Under the pieces are notes generated by a model. It had not been told where the DNA came from. It searched no databases and worked only from the letters and a program-made list of their open reading frames with translations. The translations under genes and the position numbers were made by a program. 64,000 bases of DNA from Streptomyces sp. NBC_00443 (GTDB taxonomy: Bacteria > Actinomycetota > Actinomycetes > Streptomycetales > Streptomycetaceae): the NCBI RefSeq assembly GCF_036014175.1, contig NZ_CP107917.1, positions 930,001 to 994,000 on the forward strand, given 5' to 3'. Shown here piece after piece: positions 8,081 through 16,583 of the stretch (its first letter is position 1; every line of letters starts with the position of its first letter).

Positions 8081-9517
8081 CTAGAAGGGGTACGCCGCCA
8101 CGTCACCACGCACCGTCGTCCAGCGCACGTCGGTGAACGCGTCCAGGTTGGCCTCGCCGCCGAACCGGGCGCCGGTGCCGGAGGCGGCGATTCCGCCGAA
8201 GGGCGCGACGGCCTCGTCGTTCACGGTCTGGTCGTTGATGTGCACGATGCCGGTCGGGATGCGCTCGGCCAGGTCGAGGCCCCGGGCGGCGTCCCTGGTG
8301 ACGATGCCCAGGGAGAGGCCGTAGGAGCCCGCCGCGGCGAGGGCGGCGGCCTCGTCGGCGGTGGTGAAGGGGCGTACCGGCGCGACGGGCCCGAAGACCT
8401 CCTCGGTGTACGCGGGGGTCGCGTCGTCGACGCCGGCGAGCACGGTCGGCCGGTAGAACAGCTGCTCGTGGCTGCCGCCCGCGGCGAGCTTGGCTCCCCG
8501 GGCCGTACTGGCCTCGACGAGGCCGTGCACCTTCCCCAGCTGACCGGAGTCGATGAGCGGGCCGAGGTGGACCTCGGCGCGGTGCGGGTCGCCGACGGCG
8601 AGGGCGTCCGCCTTGGCCGCCAGGCGCTCGACGTACTCCTCGTACAGCGACTGGTGGACCAGGTGACGGCCGGTCGTCATGCAGATCTGGCCCTGGTGGA
8701 AGAAGGAGCCCCAGGCGGCGGTGGAGATCACCGCGTCGAGGTCGGCGTCCTCCAGCACGATCAGGGCGGAGTTGCCGCCCAGCTCCAGGTGGACCCGCTT
8801 GAGATGACGTCCGGCGGCCTCGCCGACGGCCCGGCCCGCGGCCGTGGACCCGGTGAAGGAGATGACGGGCACTCGGGGGTCGGCGACCAGCGCCTGGCCC
8901 GCCTCCGCGCCGCCCGGCAGGATGTGCAGCAGCCCCTCGGGCAGACCGGCCTCCGCGAAGATCGCGGCAAGCGACAGCCCGCCGCAGACCGCCGTGCGCG
9001 GGTCCGGCTTCAGCACGACCGCGTTGCCGAGCGCGAGGGCCGGGGCGACGGAGCGGATGGACAGGATCAGCGGGGCGTTGAACGGCGCGATCACGCCGAC
9101 GACACCCGCGGGAACCCGGCGCGTGTACGACAGCCGGGGCGCCTCGCTGGGCAGGACCTGCCCGGCCGGGCGGGAGGCGAGTGCGGCGGCCTCGTAGCAC
9201 TCCTGGGAGGCCACGTGCAGCTCGAAGTCGGCCTTGCCGGGGATCGACCCGGACTCGCGGACCAGCCATTCGCGCAGCTCGTCGGCGTGCGCGGCGAACA
9301 GGTCACCGGCCTTGCGCAGCACCCCGGCGCGCACGAAGTGCGGGACGCGGGCCCACTCGGTCTGGGCGGCGCGGGCGGCTTCGGCGGCCGGGGCGACGTC
9401 CTCGGCGGTGGCCAGGGTGACGGTGCCGAGCGGGTCGCCGGTGGCGGGCTCGGTGACGGTGTACTCGTCTCCCGACAGGGGGTGGGACTGCCAGGCCTTG
9501 GGGTCGAGCAACGGCAT
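8081..9517 (-). CDS. Aldehyde dehydrogenase, benzaldehyde/vanillin type
   Basis: A 478-residue NAD(P)-dependent aldehyde dehydrogenase. Key sites are FTGSTAAG at 221-228, the general base Glu245 in LELGGN and the nucleophile Cys279 in GQICMTTG. The HQGQICM context and PFGGIAASGTGARFGG near the end resemble benzaldehyde and vanillin dehydrogenases rather than betaine or succinate-semialdehyde enzymes. It follows pobA in the same direction with a 31-base gap. The pair can turn 4-hydroxybenzaldehyde into 4-hydroxybenzoate and then protocatechuate. Substrate choice is inferred from context. Confidence 0.88.
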   Translation of the reverse strand: MPLLDPKAWQSHPLSGDEYTVTEPATGDPLGTVTLATAEDVAPAAEAARAAQTEWARVPHFVRAGVLRKAGDLFAAHADELREWLVRESGSIPGKADFELHVASQECYEAAALASRPAGQVLPSEAPRLSYTRRVPAGVVGVIAPFNAPLILSIRSVAPALALGNAVVLKPDPRTAVCGGLSLAAIFAEAGLPEGLLHILPGGAEAGQALVADPRVPVISFTGSTAAGRAVGEAAGRHLKRVHLELGGNSALIVLEDADLDAVISTAAWGSFFHQGQICMTTGRHLVHQSLYEEYVERLAAKADALAVGDPHRAEVHLGPLIDSGQLGKVHGLVEASTARGAKLAAGGSHEQLFYRPTVLAGVDDATPAYTEEVFGPVAPVRPFTTADEAAALAAAGSYGLSLGIVTRDAARGLDLAERIPTGIVHINDQTVNDEAVAPFGGIAASGTGARFGGEANLDAFTDVRWTTVRGDVAAYPF

Positions 9518-9548
9518 GTGCGACTCTCCGTTCGATCACCGGCGGGAC

Positions 9549-10727
9549 TCACAGGGGGAGCGGAAGTCCCGAGTAGTTCGCCGCCAGTTCGGCGGCGGCG
9601 TGACGGGATGCGGTGATCCGGCGCAGACGTGCGAGCTGCATCCGGTGGTCGAACGCATCCCCGTCTGGTTGAGCGTGCAACATCCTAGTCATGTCGTCGG
9701 AGAAACGGGTCGCCTGCCACACCCGCCGGAGGCACAACTCGGAGTAGCTGTCGAGGAGTTGTGTGTTCCCTGTGCGGTACCGCTCGATGAGGGCACGGGC
9801 CAGGACCCGGACGTCCGACACGGCGAGGTTGAGTCCCTTGGCACCCGTCGGCGGGACGATGTGGGCGGCGTCGCCGGCGAGCAGGAGCTGCCCGTGGCGC
9901 ATCGGTTCATGGACGTAACTACGCATCGAGGTCACGGACTTGGCGGTGATGGGCCCACGGTTCAGGGTCCAGTCGGCGTCGATCGCGAAGCGGGCGGCGA
10001 GTTCGTCCCAGACGCGGTCGTCGGGCCAGTCGCCGGGATCGGTGCCGACCGGGACCTGGAGGTAGAGCCGGGAGACGGACGAGGAGCGCATGCTGTGCAG
10101 CGCGAAGCCGCGTTCACCGCGCGCGTAGATCAACTCGTCGCCGGACGGCGGCACTTCGGCCATGATGCCGAGCCAGGAGTACGGATAGTCGTGCGCGTAC
10201 GAGCTTCCGATCCCGGCCGGGAGGGTGGCGCGGGAGATGCCGTGGAAACCGTCACAGCCGGCGACCCAGTCGCAGGTCAGCGTCTGCTCGCGGCCCTCGC
10301 GCAGGAACCGTATGACGGGCGTGGCGCTCTCCGGCTTCTCGACGGCGAGCGCCTCGGCCTCGAACAACAGCGGTGGTCCGTCGGCGAGTTGGAGCGCGAC
10401 GAGGTCCTTCACGATCTCGGTCTGGGCGTAGATGGTGACCGTGTGGCCGCCGGTGAGGGCGGGGAAGTCGAGGTGGTGGCGTTCACGGTCGAAGCGCAGC
10501 TCGATGCCCTGGTGCACCAGGCCCTCCGCCTCCAGCCGCTGGGCGGCGCCGGCCTCGTGCAGCGCGTCCACCGTGCCCTGCTCCAGCATTCCGGCCCGCT
10601 GGCGCTGCTCGACGTAACTGCGCGTCCTGCTCTCCAGGACCACGCAGTCGATGCCCGCGCGGTGCAGCAGGCGGGCGAGGAGGAGCCCGGCGGGGCCGCC
10701 GCCGATGATGCCGACCGTCGTGCGCAT
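9549..10727 (-). CDS. pobA: 4-hydroxybenzoate 3-monooxygenase
   Basis: A 392-residue class A flavoprotein that hydroxylates 4-hydroxybenzoate to protocatechuate using NAD(P)H and O2. The FAD motif is GGGPAG at 9-14 and the second motif GDAAH begins at 285. The substrate-site residues of the Pseudomonas enzyme fall at the same numbers: Tyr201, Ser212, Arg214, Tyr222, Pro293 and Tyr385. That is very strong support for the exact function, not just the family. It is followed by the aldehyde dehydrogenase and preceded, 48 bases upstream, by a LacI-type regulator in the same direction, so the three may form one unit. No protocatechuate ring-cleavage genes are in the window. Confidence 0.96.
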   Translation of the reverse strand: MRTTVGIIGGGPAGLLLARLLHRAGIDCVVLESRTRSYVEQRQRAGMLEQGTVDALHEAGAAQRLEAEGLVHQGIELRFDRERHHLDFPALTGGHTVTIYAQTEIVKDLVALQLADGPPLLFEAEALAVEKPESATPVIRFLREGREQTLTCDWVAGCDGFHGISRATLPAGIGSSYAHDYPYSWLGIMAEVPPSGDELIYARGERGFALHSMRSSSVSRLYLQVPVGTDPGDWPDDRVWDELAARFAIDADWTLNRGPITAKSVTSMRSYVHEPMRHGQLLLAGDAAHIVPPTGAKGLNLAVSDVRVLARALIERYRTGNTQLLDSYSELCLRRVWQATRFSDDMTRMLHAQPDGDAFDHRMQLARLRRITASRHAAAELAANYSGLPLPL

Positions 10728-10775
10728 TCCACGCCTCCCTGGCTTCGACGGTACGTCGGCCGGACGCCGGCTGCC

Positions 10776-11810
10776 TCAGCTGGACTCGCGGTGCACGACC
10801 GTCGCTCCCAGCACCTTGTGCGTCTGGGGTGCGGCGCCGGGGTCGCGCACCGCGTGGTCGACCAGCTCCGCAAGGTCGCGGCCGGAGGGCAGTTCGATGT
10901 GGACCGTGCTCAGCCTAGGCCGCAGCAGCCGTCCGAGCATCAGGTCGTCGGCGCCGATGACGGCCGTGTCGGCGGGGATGCGGACGCCCTCGTCCTGCAG
11001 GGCGCGCATCAGGAGCATCGCGTACTCGTCGTTGTAGGCGAACACGGCGTCGAGGCCGCGGTCGCGCCAGCTGCGGGCGAGCCGCGCGGCGGACTCCTCG
11101 TCATGGGCGAGGGGCAGCTCGGTCACGGTGGCGTCCGTGCCGTGCAGGGCGCGGCGCACCCCTTCCAGACGTGGCGTGGAGAAGGACTCCAGGCCGTCCT
11201 CCTCGGGGACGACGACGCCGACTCGGCGCCTGCCGCGGTCGTAGAGGTGACGGCCCGCGCGGTACCCCACGGCCTCGTAGTCCATGAGCAGGGCGTGGGC
11301 GCCGTCGACGGACTCGGGGCCGAGCGAGACCACGGCCCGGGCGCCGGAGCGCTTGAGGACCGTCACGCCCTTCGGGCCGAGGCCGGAGCCCGAGAACAGG
11401 ACCGCGACGGGGCGCAGCTCGGCCCAGGCGCGGGCGGCCTCGTCACCGTGCAGACCGACGCTGCCGTGCTGCACGACGGTGTAGTCGAGGCGGCCGAGCG
11501 CCATCTGGAGCTCGCTGAGGAATCGGCCGTACAGGGAGCCGACGGGGAAGCTCGGGGCAGGCATCAGGACCATCCGGCTGTGCCCGGCGCGCAGGCTGCG
11601 GGCGGCCGCGTGCGGGACGTACCCGAGCTCCTTCGCGGCCTCGTGGACGCGGCGGCGGGTGGGTTCGCTGATCCGGACGGCGCTGGTGTTGTTGAGGACG
11701 TAGGAGACGGTCGCGCGCGAGACGCCGGCCAGGCGGGCCACATCGGCGCTCGTGGGTACCGAGCGCTGTGCGGGCAGAGCGGGCGCGGGCGTTTTCGGTA
11801 TCTGCACCAT
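10776..11810 (-). CDS. LacI family transcriptional regulator
   Basis: About 344 residues. An N-terminal LacI helix-turn-helix (TSADVARLAGVSRATVSYVLNN) with a hinge helix (PHAAARSLRAGHS) is followed by a periplasmic-binding-protein-like sensor. The sensor is somewhat short and its pocket (FSGSGLGPKGVTVLKRSGARAVV) does not reveal the ligand. It is directly upstream of pobA and the aldehyde dehydrogenase in the same direction, so it probably controls aromatic-acid genes. That is unusual, because pobA is more often governed by IclR, AraC or MarR proteins. ATG 11810 follows AAGGATG; ATG 11822 is an alternative. An inverted AACCTG...CAGGTT at 11831-11853 just upstream could be an autoregulatory site (weak). 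Confidence 0.9.
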   Translation of the reverse strand: MVQIPKTPAPALPAQRSVPTSADVARLAGVSRATVSYVLNNTSAVRISEPTRRRVHEAAKELGYVPHAAARSLRAGHSRMVLMPAPSFPVGSLYGRFLSELQMALGRLDYTVVQHGSVGLHGDEAARAWAELRPVAVLFSGSGLGPKGVTVLKRSGARAVVSLGPESVDGAHALLMDYEAVGYRAGRHLYDRGRRRVGVVVPEEDGLESFSTPRLEGVRRALHGTDATVTELPLAHDEESAARLARSWRDRGLDAVFAYNDEYAMLLMRALQDEGVRIPADTAVIGADDLMLGRLLRPRLSTVHIELPSGRDLAELVDHAVRDPGAAPQTHKVLGATVVHRESS

Positions 11811-11868
11811 GACGTACCGCATCCTTGCAGAACCTGTGCGTAGCGCTCAGGTTAGGGTCCCCGCCCGG

Positions 11869-12525
11869 TCACGCCTCGGTGCGCGTCACGCGGGTGACCA
11901 GGTCGGACCAGCCGTGCTCCAGCCGCTCCATGGGCATACCGCACTGCTTGGTCAGGTGGTGGACGAGGCCGGGGTCGAGATACGCCATGAGCGTCTGGGC
12001 GAGGAGATCGCAGTCGGCATCCGGCGTGATCTGCCGCAGCAGCATCGCGACGTGGGTGTGCAGCGCCCGGTACGAGGGGTGGGCGAAGCGGCGCGTCGGC
12101 TCCGGCTGCGCGGCCAGTTGCAGGTCCAGTTGCTCGGCCGCGCGGTACAGCACCGCGACACCGAAGGCCCGCAGCCGCTCCACCGGCGGCGCGCCCGGAC
12201 CCAGCGGCGGCGGCCCGCCGATGAAGTCGGCCTGCAGCTTCCGCGCGGAGTGGTCCAGCAGCGCGGTCAGCAGGCCGGTGCGGTCGCCGAAGCGGCGGAA
12301 GACCGTGCCCTTGCCCACGCCGGCCGCCGCGGCCACCGCCTCCATGGTGACCCCGGCCGCCCCGTGCTCCGCGATCAGCTTCGTCGCCGCCTCCAGCAGC
12401 CGGGCGCGGTTGCGGGCCGCGTCGGCGCGCAGGCAGGGCTCGTCGGGGGCGGAGCCGACCTCCAGCAGCTGGGGCTTGCCCTCGGGCTCCTGAGACTGCG
12501 GGAACGGCGGCAGTACGGCGGACAT
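11869..12525 (-). CDS. TetR family transcriptional regulator
   Basis: About 218 residues. After a variable N-terminus, residues 32-85 hold a TetR helix-turn-helix (ARLLEAATKLIAEHGAAGVTM, then VGKGTVFRRFGDRTGLLTALL). The C-terminal ligand domain includes YLDPGLVHHLTKQCGMPMERLEHGW, typical of streptomycete TetR proteins next to FMN reductases. It is divergent from the FMN reductase at 12643. Two near-identical palindromes lie in the gap, so it almost certainly represses that gene and itself. ATG 12525 is chosen because the upstream in-frame start at 12543 adds only MLYPGF. Confidence 0.92.
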   Translation of the reverse strand: MSAVLPPFPQSQEPEGKPQLLEVGSAPDEPCLRADAARNRARLLEAATKLIAEHGAAGVTMEAVAAAAGVGKGTVFRRFGDRTGLLTALLDHSARKLQADFIGGPPPLGPGAPPVERLRAFGVAVLYRAAEQLDLQLAAQPEPTRRFAHPSYRALHTHVAMLLRQITPDADCDLLAQTLMAYLDPGLVHHLTKQCGMPMERLEHGWSDLVTRVTRTEA

Positions 12526-12556
12526 GAAGCCAGGGTAAAGCATCGGGAATGAAACT

Positions 12557-12603
12557 GGACCGCGGTCCGGTTAAGGTGCTAGAAAATAAACGGACCTCGG
12601 TCC
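12557..12603. promoter_or_regulatory. Two TetR-type operators GGACCxCGGTCC
   Basis: GGACCGCGGTCC at 12557-12568 is a perfect 12-base palindrome. GGACCTCGGTCC at 12592-12603 matches it with one central change. Their centres are 35 bases apart, with an A/T-rich stretch (AGAAAATAAA) between that could hold a -10 region. They lie in the divergent gap between the TetR gene and the FMN reductase. Confidence 0.85.
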
Positions 12604-12642
12604 GGATCGTAACGGCAGTGTTTCAGCACCCTTGGAGTTCGC

Positions 12643-13205
12643 ATGTCTGTTCGCATCCTCGCGCTCGTCGGCAGTCTTCGCGCCGGTTCGCACAACCGTC
12701 AGCTGGCCGAGGCGGCCGTCAAGCTCGCCCCCGAGGGCGCTGAGGTCGTGCTCTTCGAGGGCCTGGCCGACGTCCCCTTCTACAACGAGGACATCGACGT
12801 CGAGGGAAGCGTCCCCGCCACGGCGGCCAAGCTGCGTGAGGCCGCGCAGGCCGCGGACGCCTTCCTGCTCTTCTCCCCGAGTACAACGGCACCATCCCGG
12901 CCGTGCTGAAGAACGCCATCGACTGGCTGTCCCGCCCCTACGGCTCCGGCGCCTTCGGCGGCAAGCCGGTCGCCGTGGTCGGTACCGCGTTCGGCCAGTA
13001 CGGCGGCGTGTGGGCGCAGGACGAGACCCGCAAGGCCGTGGGCATCGCCGGCGGAAAGGTGCTGGAGGACGTCAAGCTGTCCATCCCCGGCTCCGTGACC
13101 CGCTTCGCCGAGACCCACCCGGTCGACGACGCCGAGGTCGCCGCGCAGCTGACCGAGGTCATCGCGCGCGTCCACGGGCACGCGGGCGAGGTCGTCGCGG
13201 CCTGA
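12643..13205 (+). pseudogene. NAD(P)H-dependent FMN reductase, frameshifted
   Basis: A flavodoxin-fold NADPH:FMN reductase of about 187 residues once repaired. The phosphate-binding loop GSLRAGSHNRQ lies near residue 10. The FMN-contact motif SPEYNGTIPAVLKNAIDWLSRP is recovered only by joining two frames. The C-terminal part (GKPVAVVGTAFGQYGGVWAQ) is intact. The break is near 12878, where CCCCGAG needs one more C. Such enzymes supply reduced flavin or reduce quinones. The gene is divergent from the TetR regulator and controlled by the double operator. A hairpin follows at 13225. The reading is otherwise undamaged, so a sequence error is more likely than decay. Confidence 0.85.
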
Positions 13206-13224
13206 CCTGACCCGAGGCCCTGAA

Positions 13225-13257
13225 GGAGGGGCGGGAGCCGAGCGCTCCGGCCCCTCC
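13225..13257. terminator. Hairpin between convergent FMN reductase and LysR genes
   Basis: Arms 13225-13238 and 13244-13257 pair over 14 bases with one mismatch (GGAGGGGC... with ...GCCCCTCC), loop of five bases. It lies 20 bases after the FMN reductase stop and can serve both converging genes. Confidence 0.65.
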
Positions 13258-13300
13258 TCGCATGCCCGGCCCCTCCTCGCACGTCCCCCCTCCTCCCGCG

Positions 13301-14214
13301 TCACGCCACCGCCGTCGACGCCAGCCCCCGCAGCTCCTCCAGCGCCGCCGCCACCGCCGGCCGCTCCCGGCAGCCCCGGCGAGTACAGGTCAGCACCTTG
13401 CGGTGCGGGTCGCCGACGCAGCGGACCCGGGTGATCGGTAGCTGCGGGGTCAGCTGGGCCAGCCGTGGGATCAGGGCGACGCCGAGCCGGTTCGCGACCA
13501 GGTGGGCGGTGACGTTCCAGTCCAGCGCGTGATGGATCACGTCCGGGGTGAACCCGGCCGCCCCGCACGCCGACATCACATGCGGGCGGCAGGGACTTTC
13601 CGGCACCGGCGCGATCCAGTCCTCGTGCGCCGCCTCCGCGAGGTCGACGCGCCCGAGTCCGGCCAGCGGATGGTCGTCGGGGACGACGAGGTCGTACGGG
13701 TCGTCCAGCAGCGGCTGCTGGTCGAAGCGCGCGTCGCTCAGCGGCGGGTTGTGCGGGGTCACCTCCACCACGGCCAGGTCGACCTCCCCTCGAAGAGCAG
13801 ATCGAAGCTCTCCGGTACACCCGTCTCCCGGATCCGTACGGTCAGCTGCGGATGCCGCTCCCGCATCCGTACGGCCATCGGCGCCAGCAGCACCGACACG
13901 GCCATCGGAAAGCCGCTGACGCGCAGTTGCCCGGCGGGGGCGCTGTACTCGGCGCGCAGGTCGAGCTCGGCCGCCTCCCAGCGCTCCGCGATCGCGTCCG
14001 CGTGTGCGAGCAGGCTCTCGGCCGCCGCGGTGAGGCGCACCCCGCGGCCCTGGGGTTCGAGGAGGTCGACGCCCAGGTCGCGGGCCAGCTGACGGATCTG
14101 CTGGGAGGCGGCGGACGGGGTGAAGTGCAGGGCGCGGGCGGCCGCGGTGACCGTGCCGTAGTGCGCCACGGCCCTCAGTACGTGCAGTCGGCGCAGGTCA
14201 ATCATGAAGCCCAC
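13301..14214 (-). pseudogene. LysR family transcriptional regulator, frameshifted
   Basis: About 304 residues after repair. The N-terminus is a LysR helix-turn-helix (LRRLHVLRAVAHYGTVTAAA, then TPSAASQQIRQLARDLGVDLL). The effector domain runs through LRVSGFPMAVSVLLAPMAVRM and continues in another frame with VEVTPHNPPLSD and DPYDLVVPDDHPLAG. The join is at about 13788: GAGGGGAGGTC needs one more G to read EGEVDLAVVEVTP. Everything else is intact, so a lost G in a run is likely. It stands alone. The nearest divergent gene is the small zinc-ribbon-like protein at 14320, a possible target (inference). Confidence 0.85.
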
Positions 14215-14319
14215 GCTTCAAGGTGACGTCCGGAAAGTCAACCTGGACGTGCACGAAGGCGCATCGCACCCTTGGTTGTGTCGCGACGGTCAACCAGCCA
14301 CGAGGTACGAGGAGTCGCC

Positions 14320-14538
14320 ATGACCAGCACGACCGGCACCGTGTGCCCGCACTGCGGGTGGCCCGACGGAGCCGAGCCCTATCAGGTGGTGTCCCGGCAC
14401 ACCACGGCGGCGGGCAGCACGGTGTGGACGCGGTGCGCCTGCGGTTCGTTGCAGGTGCGCATGGTGGACGCCCGCGGCATGCGCGTCGTCTCCCGCAGCC
14501 GGCCCACGGGGACTCCGGCGCACTCGCCCGGCCGGTGA
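14320..14538 (+). CDS. Small zinc-ribbon-like protein
   Basis: A 72-residue protein with two cysteine pairs, CPHC at residues 9-12 and CAC about 30 residues later (TRCACGSLQVRM), a likely zinc-binding fold. Basic residues dominate the rest, with a flexible Arg/Ser/Pro tail. ATG 14320 follows GAGGAGTCGCC, a good ribosome site. Similar short proteins are widespread in streptomycetes without known function; nucleic-acid binding is a guess. It overlaps no other gene and ends eight bases before the convergent F420-type oxidoreductase. Confidence 0.75.
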   Translation: MTSTTGTVCPHCGWPDGAEPYQVVSRHTTAAGSTVWTRCACGSLQVRMVDARGMRVVSRSRPTGTPAHSPGR

Positions 14539-14545
14539 CGTCGGT

Positions 14546-15427
14546 TCAGTCGAGCCCGGCCAGCCGCTGTACGGCAGGAGCCGCGAAGTTCTCGATGAAG
14601 GCCGCCGGTTCCCCGGTGCGCGGGCCGAGGATCACCGTGTCGATGCCGAGCCCGGTGTAGGCCGCGATGCCCCGGGTGAAGGCGTCCAGGTCGCCCCGGA
14701 CGACGGCGTCTCCGGCGTGGAGCACGGTCTTTCGGATCCCGTCGTAGTCGCGCTCCTCGGTGTCGCAGTGACCGCGCAGCACGTCGAGCTTGTGCCGGAC
14801 CTCCTCAGGCGAGGAGGCGAACAGGTTGCACGCGTCGCCGTACCGGGCGACCAGCCGGAGCGTCTTCTTCTCGCCGCCCCCACCGATCATGATTTCGGGG
14901 TGCGGGGCGCTGATGGGCGCCGGGACGCAGAGGGTCTCGGTGAGCCGGTAGTGCTTGCCCTCGAACGGGCCGTCGGCCTGCGGGTCCCACATCTGGAGGC
15001 AGATCCGCAGGGTCTCCTCCAGCCGCTCGAAGCGCTCGGCGACCGAAGGGAACGGCACGCCGAGCCCCTCGTGCTCGCGGCCGTACCAGGCGGCGCCGAT
15101 CCCGAGGGTGGCCCGGCCGCCGGACAGCACGTCGAGCGAGGTGGCGATCTTGGCGAGCAGGCCGGGGTGACGGTAGGTCACGCCGGTCACCAGGGCGCCG
15201 AGGCGGACGGTGGAGGTGTGGGCGGCGAGGTAGCCGAGGGTCGTGTAGGCCTCCAGCATGGGGTCCTCGGCGCGGTCGTTGATCTCCATCTGGAAGTAGT
15301 GGTCCATCACCGACAGCCAGCTCAGGCCTGCCGCCTCGGCCGCGGCGCCCGCGGCGGCGAGCTCGGCGCCGAGCGCGGGGCCTCCGCCGGGATGGTCGAA
15401 CCGGTTGATGTGCACGCCGACCCGCAT
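14546..15427 (-). CDS. LLM-class F420-dependent oxidoreductase
   Basis: A 293-residue luciferase-like (TIM-barrel) oxidoreductase expected to use coenzyme F420. Features are MRVGVHINRFDHPG at the start, the metal- or substrate-loop SVMDHYFQM, VTGVTYRHPGLLAKIATSLDVLSGGR and GIGAAWYGREHEGLGV, all typical of the F420 subfamily (TIGR03560-like). ATG 15427 sits behind GGAGACAGGCC. Substrate unknown. Its neighbours, an ArsR-type regulator and the small Cys-rich gene, give no pathway hint. Confidence 0.9.
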   Translation of the reverse strand: MRVGVHINRFDHPGGGPALGAELAAAGAAAEAAGLSWLSVMDHYFQMEINDRAEDPMLEAYTTLGYLAAHTSTVRLGALVTGVTYRHPGLLAKIATSLDVLSGGRATLGIGAAWYGREHEGLGVPFPSVAERFERLEETLRICLQMWDPQADGPFEGKHYRLTETLCVPAPISAPHPEIMIGGGGEKKTLRLVARYGDACNLFASSPEEVRHKLDVLRGHCDTEERDYDGIRKTVLHAGDAVVRGDLDAFTRGIAAYTGLGIDTVILGPRTGEPAAFIENFAAPAVQRLAGLD

Positions 15428-15546
15428 GGCCTGTCTCCGTTCACCCGGACTTTCAGCGACCCTGCCGACGCTAGATCTTCGAGTCCGCTCGAGGTCAAGC
15501 CCCACCGCCGGGAGCCGCCGTCGGGCCACGCCATTGGGCGACACCG

Positions 15547-16527
15547 TCAGGCCACGCCAGCGAGTTGGTCGCCCAGTGCCGTACGCCGGTACAGCACGCG
15601 CCGTCCGTCGCGGGTCCGGGCGACGAGTCCCGTCGCGTGCAGCACCTTCAGGTGCTGGGAGACCGCGCTGGGCGTCACGCCGAGGCGCCGGGCGAGCTCG
15701 ACCGTGGGGAGCGGTTCGGCGAGCAGCCGCAGGACCGTGGTGCGGGGTGCGCCGAGCAGCGAGGTGAGGGCTGAGGCGTCGGGCTCGGGCAGCGGTTCCC
15801 ACAGGGTCGCGGCGCCCCTGCTGGGATACGCCAGCATCGGGGCTTCGTCGGCGCTGAGCGGCGGAGCGGGTTTGTGTGAGAACAGCGACGGGACCATGCG
15901 CAGTCCCCGCCCGGAGCCTTCCACCTCGTGCCGGCCGATCATCCGGTCGACGTGCAGAATGCCGTCGCGCCAGCGGACGTTGCGGTGCAGGTCGGAGAAG
16001 AGGAGGTGGGCCCCGCCCGTGGCCAGCTGCCGGGCGCGGTGCGTGATGTCGGCCTCCAGTACGAGCCGCATCCGTGGCCAGTCGGGGCGTATCGCCAACT
16101 CCCAGTACCGCTGGAGGAGTTCGCACAGCTCCTCCAACAGCTCCGCCACGGGCGCGTCGCCGGGCGCCGTGATCTGCCGCAGGGCCTCCGGGAGGGGGTG
16201 CGGGGCATGGGTCGCGAGCAGGTCGCGCCGTACGAGATCCGGTGGCGTCGCCCCTACGACGGTGACCTGGTCGGCCAGCATGGGCGCGAACGTCGTCGGG
16301 CGCGGGGTCAGGAAGTCGGGCAGGGTCAGGGTGGGTCCGACCAGGGCCCGCAGCAGCCCGGCGTCGGCGGGGTCGAGGCGTTCGAGGACCGAGCGGCGCC
16401 ACGGGGTGTGCAGGGGATAGAGGCCCGGGGCGCGCAGGGCCCGCAGGCTCCCCATGACCTCCCGCAACGGCGAGATCGCGAACCGGGTGTCCGCGAGGTC
16501 GTCGACGTCGAGCAGGAAGCTGATCAT
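15547..16527 (-). CDS. ArsR-like winged-helix regulator (DUF5937 type)
   Basis: About 326 residues. A long N-terminal domain begins MISFLLDVDDLADTRFAISPL, typical of streptomycete regulators annotated as DUF5937. The C-terminal 75 residues form an ArsR helix-turn-helix (TVELARRLGVTPSAVSQHLKVLHATGLVARTRDGRRVLYRRT). ATG 16527 follows GGAGG at good spacing. The gene is divergent from the MFS transporter at 16584 with only 56 bases between, an arrangement that strongly suggests it regulates the transporter. The ligand is not evident; no metal-binding cysteine pair is seen in the HTH, so it is probably not a metal sensor. Confidence 0.85.
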   Translation of the reverse strand: MISFLLDVDDLADTRFAISPLREVMGSLRALRAPGLYPLHTPWRRSVLERLDPADAGLLRALVGPTLTLPDFLTPRPTTFAPMLADQVTVVGATPPDLVRRDLLATHAPHPLPEALRQITAPGDAPVAELLEELCELLQRYWELAIRPDWPRMRLVLEADITHRARQLATGGAHLLFSDLHRNVRWRDGILHVDRMIGRHEVEGSGRGLRMVPSLFSHKPAPPLSADEAPMLAYPSRGAATLWEPLPEPDASALTSLLGAPRTTVLRLLAEPLPTVELARRLGVTPSAVSQHLKVLHATGLVARTRDGRRVLYRRTALGDQLAGVA

Positions 16528-16583
16528 TAAGCCTCCGGCTACATCCTTTGGCAACCGTCCGTCACTGCCGTGGACTTCGGGGT

